A stretch of DNA of 64,000 nucleotides from Flavonifractor sp. AGMB03687. Its GTDB lineage: Bacteria > Bacillota > Clostridia > Oscillospirales > Oscillospiraceae. Shown piece after piece: positions 58,832 through 64,000 of this stretch. The stretch lies in contig NZ_JADKZI010000003.1 in assembly GCF_017811815.1 (NCBI RefSeq), positions 124,001 through 188,000 on the forward strand. The letters are read 5' to 3'. Numbering within the stretch: position 1 is the stretch's first letter; each line of letters begins with the position of its first letter. The notes below the pieces were generated by a model. That model did no database searches, was not told where the DNA came from, and saw nothing but the letters and a program-made list of their open reading frames with translations. Position numbers and translations under genes: made by a program.

Positions 58832-59190
58832 CCCTCCACCCCCTGAAAGAGGAACCCCCGATCCTTCAGATAGGGCCCCAGCACGGTCTCCGCCTGGAGG
58901 CGGAGGGCGGCGGCCCGCTCCCGGCCCTGACCACTCTCCTCCTCCCGGATGGTGACGCTTCCGGCGGTAAAGGAGGATACGCCGCCGTATTGTCCTCCCG
59001 CCAGGCCGGACAGGGCCAGCCAGGCGCAGCCCAGCACAAAGGCGGGGCCGCAGTCCTCCGGACTTACCCCATCCCGCAGGCGGCCGGTCATCTCGGCCTC
59101 CGCCGCCCGGCACAGGGCCTCCAGGGCCGCCTGCTGGCCGTCGCTCACCGTGCCCAGACTCTGGGCCATGGCCATGATTTCCTCCATCAT
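58828..59190 (-). CDS. Head-tail connector protein (gp6/XkdH-like)
   Basis: A 120-aa helical protein immediately after the capsid gene, the standard place of the gp6-like adaptor that docks on the portal ring (MAMAQSLGTVSDGQQAALEA; GCAWLALSGLAGGQYGG; SVTIREEESGQG). It overlaps the capsid stop by four bases at its start. Confidence 0.65.
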   Translation of the reverse strand: MMEEIMAMAQSLGTVSDGQQAALEALCRAAEAEMTGRLRDGVSPEDCGPAFVLGCAWLALSGLAGGQYGGVSSFTAGSVTIREEESGQGRERAAALRLQAETVLGPYLKDRGFLFQGVEG

Positions 59191-60221
59191 TTCAGCTTCA
59201 GCACCTTTGCCGCATCGGTAAACAGCTTGGCAAAGCCGGAGATGGAAGTGATGGCAGCCCGCTCCAACTGGCGGTCGATGAGCTTGTCATACTCCACCAT
59301 CACGTCGGAACCCTGCACCATCTCCAGGGCGTAGTTCTTGTCCAGACCGATGAGCTTGCCGCTCTCCAGGGCGGAGGTGCGCAGCAGGGTGGCGCCCAGG
59401 GGGGTGGCCAGCTTGCCGGTACCCTGGAAATTGAGACCGGTGAGGGGATTCTGGAACTCATCCATCTTGAGCATCTGGCGCATCATGTCGCCGGACACCA
59501 GCAGAGTATTCATCTCGTAGGGCTCAAACTGGGCCCAGAAGTCCACCAGATCGTCGTAGGTCAGGCTGCCGGCAGCGCCGCCGATGGGGTCGGTGCCCAC
59601 GGTAAACTCCTGAGCGGGGTTCTCGTTGCCGTCGCCGTTGAGCAGCACGTCAATGGCGTCCTCCAGATGCATCCGGTTGATGTGGGCGCCGATCTGCCGC
59701 AGGGTAACGGAGAACAGATCCAGCTTCTGATAGCGGATGGCCTCGTAGGAGGCCACCAGCATCCGGCCCCGCTTGTGGAGCTTCACCAGGTTCTCCTGGG
59801 TCTTCACCTCCGTCTGGGGGATGGCAGCGCCCTCCTCCACCCGGCGCAGAGCCTTCTGGTCGTCCTCCGGCACAGAGGCGATGGAGCGGTAGTCCATGCC
59901 GTCAAACCGGGTGACGGCTGCGGTAATGTGGGGCAGCAGGTCAGCCTCCTCCATGCCCTGGCGCACAGATCGGGCGATGTACTCGGGGAAGAGCACGGCG
60001 GACTGGCTGGTGGAGAAGAACTTTTCCACCACGTCGCTGCCGGCGCCCTTCACCTTGATGTCGAAGCGCTTGAGCTGGCGCTGATAGGCGTCCAGGCCCT
60101 CCAGGGCCGTGCCCTTGTACTGCTCAGAGGGGTCCTCACGCTCCAGCACCTGGGTAAAGGTGCGGCCCGCCTCGTTGTACATACCCTTTTCCAGTCTCAG
60201 ATTGTCAAAGCGATAGCTCAT
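59187..60221 (-). CDS. Major capsid protein (HK97 fold, XkdG-like)
   Basis: A 344-aa capsid subunit. The XkdG-like marks are LFPEYIARSVRQGMEEADLL, DDLVDFWAQFEPYEMNTLL, and the late LIGLDKNYALEMVQGSDVMVE, consistent with an HK97 E-loop/P-domain/A-domain layout without a large delta domain. It follows a separate protease and a decoration gene. It is full length. Confidence 0.9.
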   Translation of the reverse strand: MSYRFDNLRLEKGMYNEAGRTFTQVLEREDPSEQYKGTALEGLDAYQRQLKRFDIKVKGAGSDVVEKFFSTSQSAVLFPEYIARSVRQGMEEADLLPHITAAVTRFDGMDYRSIASVPEDDQKALRRVEEGAAIPQTEVKTQENLVKLHKRGRMLVASYEAIRYQKLDLFSVTLRQIGAHINRMHLEDAIDVLLNGDGNENPAQEFTVGTDPIGGAAGSLTYDDLVDFWAQFEPYEMNTLLVSGDMMRQMLKMDEFQNPLTGLNFQGTGKLATPLGATLLRTSALESGKLIGLDKNYALEMVQGSDVMVEYDKLIDRQLERAAITSISGFAKLFTDAAKVLKLK

Positions 60222-60239
60222 ATTCCCATCCTCCCTTTC

Positions 60240-60584
60240 TTACAGACAGATCACGGCGGCGTCCGTCTCCACCCGCACTACCAGGTACTCGGTACCGGCA
60301 GAGGTGTCCAGCTTCATGCCGCCGGTACCGTCGGCGGACAGCTTGCACCAGCCGTGGGTAATGCTGCCGCCGCTGGTGGGTACCTTGACCAAGCCGCCCA
60401 GCTGCACAGCGGCGTAGCCGTCCTCCGCGGACAGAGCCACCCCGCAGATCTTCTCCCCGGCGGAGCAGGAGCCCACTGTGCCGTCCGCGGTCACCTTCAC
60501 CGCCTGACCGGCAACCACACCCTCGCCGCAGATAAAGGTGGCCACCACTTCGCCGATGCCCTCAAAAGAAATCTTGCTGCTCAT
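60240..60584 (-). CDS. Capsid decoration/stabilisation protein (DUF2190-like)
   Basis: A 114-aa, Gly/Val-rich, beta-strand protein (FICGEGVVAGQAVKVTADGT; AGEKICGVALSAEDGYAAVQ) in the gpD/DUF2190 position before the capsid gene. Such proteins bind trimer sites on the shell after expansion. Sequence type and location agree; no catalytic motif is seen. Confidence 0.7.
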   Translation of the reverse strand: MSSKISFEGIGEVVATFICGEGVVAGQAVKVTADGTVGSCSAGEKICGVALSAEDGYAAVQLGGLVKVPTSGGSITHGWCKLSADGTGGMKLDTSAGTEYLVVRVETDAAVICL

Positions 60585-60645
60585 CTCATCTTCTCCCTTC
60601 TTTATTCCGCACTTTTCTCGCGGGGCGCGCCGCCCCTGAATACGC

Positions 60646-61533
60646 TCAGATCAAAAAAGCCCCATCTCTGCTCTCGGTCGGAATGGGCTGCTCCCAGGCG
60701 GGCAGCTGGGTCTCCACGCCCCAGGCCTTGTCCACCTGCACCTCAAAGGCCTTCTTCAAAGCGTCCAGTTCAGGCTCCTCCAACCGCTGCACGATGCTTT
60801 TCAGGGTAGCCTGCTCCAGGGCCAGACCGGCCACGCCGCCCAGGCGCACCACCTCGTCCTTCAGCTGCTGCAAGTACTTGCGTCCCAGGGCAGCCTCCCG
60901 CTCCAGCTGTGCCATGTCCATTCTCATGCTCTTCATCACCCCCGCGTTTTTCTGGGCCGGCACCGCCACAAAGGACCACTCGTAGGCGTCGGTGGCGTGG
61001 ACCAGATCGGCCCAGCACAGCTTCCCGCCGTACTCCCGGCCCTTCTCATGGGCGCACCGGCTCCGGTCATGGATGTTCTCCCCGCAGATGGAGCACCGGG
61101 CCTCCTCCACCGCGCAGCCCACGCTCACCTCCTTTTTGATGCCGCCCTCGATCTCGGCGATCAGGTCCTTGTTGCCCTCGGTGCGCAGCATGTAGGCGTA
61201 GCCCTTCAGGTAACACAGGGGATCCCCCGCCGCCGTGAGGACACTCTCATCCCGCACCAGCTCGGTGCGATAGATGCGGGCGGTCTGTCCGGCGGCGCTC
61301 CACTGGTGGTCAAAGATGCCGCTCTTTCCCACAAAGAGGGGGGCCAGTTCCTCCAGGGTCTCCGCCGGGAACCGCTCCCCGTCCCGGTCCACCTCGTTGT
61401 CGCACAGCCGCACGGCGAAGGTGTAGACCTCCTCCCCGGTCAGCTTCTTGCGGCTCATGGCGTTGATGAGCCCCAGCTCGGTCTGGTCCAGGGCGTTACC
61501 CTGGTCCACCCCCGCCTGCTTGTTGATGTTCAT
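60646..61533 (-). CDS. XkdF-like phage prohead protease/scaffold
   Basis: A 295-aa protein. The N-terminal two thirds resemble XkdF-type prohead serine proteases (AVRLCDNEVDRDGERFPAET; LFVGKSGIFDHQW with a conserved His; EGGIKKEVSVGCAV with a Ser). A cysteine insert (CSICGENIHDRSRCAHEKG, then LCWADL) may bind zinc. The C-terminal helical third (about 200-260) would be the scaffold. It overlaps the portal stop by four bases. Confidence 0.8.
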   Translation of the reverse strand: MNINKQAGVDQGNALDQTELGLINAMSRKKLTGEEVYTFAVRLCDNEVDRDGERFPAETLEELAPLFVGKSGIFDHQWSAAGQTARIYRTELVRDESVLTAAGDPLCYLKGYAYMLRTEGNKDLIAEIEGGIKKEVSVGCAVEEARCSICGENIHDRSRCAHEKGREYGGKLCWADLVHATDAYEWSFVAVPAQKNAGVMKSMRMDMAQLEREAALGRKYLQQLKDEVVRLGGVAGLALEQATLKSIVQRLEEPELDALKKAFEVQVDKAWGVETQLPAWEQPIPTESRDGAFLI

Positions 61534-62702
61534 CCCGTCTCTCCCTTCTCTCTGGCTTCATTGTCCATCTCCACCGTTCTGGCCTGCTGCCGGTAGAGCT
61601 CCGCCCTGGCCTCCTCCACCAGGTCCTGGAGATTCACGTCCTCCCAATCCACATTTACCTTGGGCCGGTAGCCGTGAAGCCGGAGCCACAGTTCGCAGAT
61701 CCGCTCCACCACCGGCTCCAGGCTCCGGCGGATGGCGGTGATCTCACTGGTCATCATGTCGGCCTGCTGGGTGCTCATCCGCTCGGTGGAGGACCAGGAC
61801 AGGCCCAGCAGGAAGGGCGGGATGCCGGTGCGGGCCACCAGCTGCTCCAGGATCTGCCGCACCGGCACCTCGCTGTCCAACACCTGGTTGTCCGCCCCAA
61901 TGACCTTGATGTCCACATCGCCCACCGCCACAAAGTCCCGGACGCTGCCGTTCTTGCCCGCCTGCATAGCGGCGGACCACTCCCGGGCGATCTGGCGGCT
62001 GCGCTCCTGTACCATGCTCTGGTCCAGAGGACTGTCCCCCGGCTTGTACACTACTGCGAAGCGCACGTTGCCCATTCGCTCCCAGTTCATGCCCATGGCC
62101 TGGTAGATTTTCAGCAGAATTTCTGTGAGAAAGGGCATGGACCGCAGCATGCTCACCCCGTAGGGACTGTCGGTCTCAGGCTGGAAGGGGGTGAAGAGAA
62201 GCAGTTCCTGCCGGGGCAGCTGCCGCATCCTTCCGTCCTCGCCCCGCCCCCAGATGGCAAACTCCATGGGGGTGGCCCCTTCTTTGATCTCGATATCGGC
62301 CACATTGCCGCACAGCAGGGCGGCGATGTTCTGCCGCCTCCGGTCAGGGACGATCTCGCCCACCGCCCGGCCACAGGTCAGCATGGAGTCCAGATAGCAG
62401 TCCAGGAAGGACTGGATGCCCCGCTGGCCCCGACCGGTGTCCACGTGCTGGAGGAACCAGTCCAGCTCCCTCTGGGCCCGCCCGTCCTCGCACTGGACCA
62501 CCACCCCGCCCGCCAGGCGGATCAGCTTCCAGATGGCGGCATCCACAATGGGTACCGCCTCCCGGATGCTGCGGTAGAGGTCGATCTCCCCGTGCCGCAG
62601 GGGCACGTAGCCGTCCAGCATGCCGAAGGGGTGCCTGCCCCCCTCCCGGATCTGGACGGCCAGTCCGCCGCCCGGCTCCTTTTTCTTATGGAACAGTCCC
62701 AT
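61530..62702 (-). CDS. Phage portal protein (XkdE-like)
   Basis: A 390-aa portal subunit, shorter than most but with the core intact (DGYVPLRHGEIDLYRSIREA; LLLFTPFQPETDSPYGVSML; GIPPFLLGLSWSSTERM; SLEPVVERICELWLRLHGY). It forms the dodecameric DNA gate. The ATG at 62702 has AAGGAG eight bases upstream. It precedes the protease by a four-base overlap. Confidence 0.9.
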   Translation of the reverse strand: MGLFHKKKEPGGGLAVQIREGGRHPFGMLDGYVPLRHGEIDLYRSIREAVPIVDAAIWKLIRLAGGVVVQCEDGRAQRELDWFLQHVDTGRGQRGIQSFLDCYLDSMLTCGRAVGEIVPDRRRQNIAALLCGNVADIEIKEGATPMEFAIWGRGEDGRMRQLPRQELLLFTPFQPETDSPYGVSMLRSMPFLTEILLKIYQAMGMNWERMGNVRFAVVYKPGDSPLDQSMVQERSRQIAREWSAAMQAGKNGSVRDFVAVGDVDIKVIGADNQVLDSEVPVRQILEQLVARTGIPPFLLGLSWSSTERMSTQQADMMTSEITAIRRSLEPVVERICELWLRLHGYRPKVNVDWEDVNLQDLVEEARAELYRQQARTVEMDNEAREKGETG

Positions 62703-62721
62703 AACCACACTCCTTTTCCCA

Positions 62722-63975
62722 TTAAAACCGTCCCCGCTCCACCCACAGGCCGCCGAAATAGTCACTCTCTTCCCCTGCCGCCACCGTTGCGGCAAAGTAC
62801 CGGATGTCGTCCATGGCATGGTCGTGAATTTTCTGCACCTTGTCCCCCACCGCCTTCTCGTCCCAGCGGTAGAGGGAAAACTCCCGGATGGCGTCGGTGC
62901 AGGGTGCGCAGATCACCAGCTTTCCCTGCCGCAGCAGCTCAGCGGTGGTGCGGATGCCGGCCAGCACGTCGTTATCCGCTTTCTCCACCCGCCATCCCTT
63001 CCGGCGCAGCAGCTCGATGAAGCTGGCAGCGGAGGGGTCCACCACCACCCGCTGAATGGGCCGGCCCGCCGCCAGCCGCTCCAGGGCCTCGGCGTACTCG
63101 CCGTCGGTCTTCTGCCGTCCCTCCAGCCGGGAATCATAGTAGTACTCCCGTACCCGGTACCACACCCCGTCCCGCAGGCCCCACAGGCCGAAGGAGGCGG
63201 GATTCACCGTGCCGTAATCGCAGGAGATGCACCACTGCTCCATCTCTCCCTCCGGTACCGGCCGCACCCAGTTCTCGTCGAAGAAGTCGTAGACCCGTCC
63301 CTCCGCCGCCACCCACTCTCCCAGCACGAACCGCCGGTAAAAGCTGCCGCTGAAATTGCGGGTGTACCGCCGGATCACCTGGGGCGAGAGGGCGGGGTTG
63401 TCCTGCATGGTGAAGTGGAGGTAGAGGGCGTTGCGCTCCTCACTCTTCTGGATCCACTCCTTGTAGAACCAGTGCTCCGGCCCCTCCGGGTTGCAGGAGA
63501 ACCACATCCGGCTTCCCTCCACCGAGCATCGGGCGCAGGCCTGTTCCACAAAGGACCGGGGCATCAGGGCCACCTCGTCCAGCAGCACCCCCGCCAGGGT
63601 GATGCCCTGGATAAGGGCGGCGCTGCCCTCGTCCTTGCCTCCGAAGAGATAGAAGGTGTTCTCCCGCCCGCCGAAGCGGACGGTAAGCAGATTTTTGGAC
63701 ACCTTCTCCTCCCATTGGAAGCCCAGTTCCTTCAGCACCGGCAGCAAAGAGCCCAGCAGATTGCGCCGCAGTCCCGTGACCGTCTTGCCGCACAGGCCGA
63801 AGGCCTGCCCCTGGAAGGTCCGCATGGCCCAGCAGAAGAAGGACAGCCCCATGCACATGGTCTTGCCGCTGCGCACCGCCCCGTCGCAGATCAGTGCCTC
63901 CCGATCCCGTACCGCCGGGTCGCACCACCAGGTCAGCACCTGCTTCTGTTTGGGGGAAAAGCTGCGAAACCTCAT
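62722..63975 (-). CDS. Terminase large subunit (PBSX type)
   Basis: A 417-aa packaging motor. The ATPase domain has Walker A GAVRSGKTMCMGLS and Walker B GVLLDEVALMP. The nuclease domain has its acidic residues (CISCDYGTVNPASFG, VVVDPSAASF, HDHAMDDIRY). All catalytic residues are present, so DNA packaging should be possible. A small terminase gene would be expected beyond the right edge. Confidence 0.93.
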   Translation of the reverse strand: MRFRSFSPKQKQVLTWWCDPAVRDREALICDGAVRSGKTMCMGLSFFCWAMRTFQGQAFGLCGKTVTGLRRNLLGSLLPVLKELGFQWEEKVSKNLLTVRFGGRENTFYLFGGKDEGSAALIQGITLAGVLLDEVALMPRSFVEQACARCSVEGSRMWFSCNPEGPEHWFYKEWIQKSEERNALYLHFTMQDNPALSPQVIRRYTRNFSGSFYRRFVLGEWVAAEGRVYDFFDENWVRPVPEGEMEQWCISCDYGTVNPASFGLWGLRDGVWYRVREYYYDSRLEGRQKTDGEYAEALERLAAGRPIQRVVVDPSAASFIELLRRKGWRVEKADNDVLAGIRTTAELLRQGKLVICAPCTDAIREFSLYRWDEKAVGDKVQKIHDHAMDDIRYFAATVAAGEESDYFGGLWVERGRF

Positions 63976-64000
63976 GTCTCCTCCTGTTCTCCCGTTTGCT

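Larger units (their letters stand above)
51330..64000 (-). mobile_element. PBSX-like (xkd-type) prophage or domesticated phage-particle module, partial at right
   Basis: Sixteen or more co-oriented genes follow the order of Bacillus PBSX: terminase, portal (XkdE), XkdF, decoration, capsid (XkdG), connectors (XkdH/I/J), sheath (XkdK), tube (XkdM), chaperone (XkdN), LysM (XkdP), XkdQ, spike, gp25 (XkdS), gpJ (XkdT) and DUF2313 (XkdU). The tape measure (XkdO) is missing from its slot. Nothing phage-like follows DUF2313. Genes are tightly packed, all open, and GC content appears like the host. No integrase, attachment site or lysis gene is seen, but the module continues beyond 64000. Confidence 0.85.

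Noticed and set aside
51330-64000. Tailocin or phage-tail-like bacteriocin
   Set aside because: Terminase, portal, protease and capsid genes are all present and complete, so a headless particle is unlikely.

Overview
The window reads as chromosome of a GC-rich, spore-forming member of the Clostridia, most likely Oscillospirales (Flavonifractor/Intestinimonas-like). This is inferred from a Firmicute-type division cluster that starts with mraZ-rsmH and contains DUF881 and Sbp genes, a PASTA-domain SpoVD-like penicillin-binding protein, the sporulation pair yqfC-yqfD beside phoH-ybeY-era, a meso-DAP-type MurE (DNPR motif), and the high GC content. No rRNA, tRNA or CRISPR array was seen.

Layout. 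(1) 1-15.7 kb, minus strand: a division and cell-wall (dcw) cluster, mraZ-rsmH-ftsL-like-spoVD/ftsI-murE-mraY-ftsW-murG-murA-ftsQ-DUF881-sbp-ftsZ. It is driven by a good sigma-A promoter at 15712-15740. murC, murD, murF and ftsA are absent from it. Beyond the ftsZ terminator, corA has its own promoter and a structured leader with an intrinsic terminator, a candidate ion-sensing leader. (2) 15.9-19.0 kb: a LysR regulator divergent from a two-domain flavin/Fe-S enoate (dienoyl-CoA) reductase-type enzyme. (3) 19-34.9 kb, minus strand: housekeeping genes in several operons: coaD, rsmD, uvrC, a VanW-family protein, HPr, mutS2, a PhzF-family protein, recO, era, ybeY, phoH, yqfD, yqfC, a radical-SAM activase-like protein, thymidine kinase and mutY. 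Between vanW and uvrC lies a divergent copy of the uvrC translation start followed by a cluster of hairpins. (4) 35-46.4 kb: a FUSC-family membrane protein, an ECF sigma factor with a DUF4179 membrane partner, small redox and unknown proteins, recG, pyruvate carboxylase, and a D-2-hydroxyacid dehydrogenase.

(5) 46.4-51.3 kb, plus strand: a PadR regulator under a promoter overlapped by a perfect 20+20 bp palindrome, then three tandem two-gene units. Each unit has a HAAS-domain membrane protein and a small membrane-anchored partner. The three units appear homologous, and units 2 and 3 are clear recent paralogues. I know of no function for this arrangement.

(6) 51.3-64.0 kb, minus strand, running off the right edge: a compact PBSX (xkd)-type contractile-tailed phage gene set: terminase, portal, XkdF-like protease, decoration protein, capsid, connectors, sheath, tube, a tail-assembly chaperone pair with an A-AAA-AAA -1 frameshift site, an unknown 202-aa protein, LysM/XkdP, XkdQ-like, spike-like, gp25-like, gpJ and DUF2313. 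The tape-measure gene is missing from its usual slot. No fibre or lysis genes follow DUF2313, where a terminator shared with the host cassette ends the module. All genes look open, so this may be a domesticated particle rather than a decaying prophage.

The strongest candidates for something undescribed are the PadR/HAAS-pair cassette, the PBSX-like particle without a tape measure, and the corA leader RNA.
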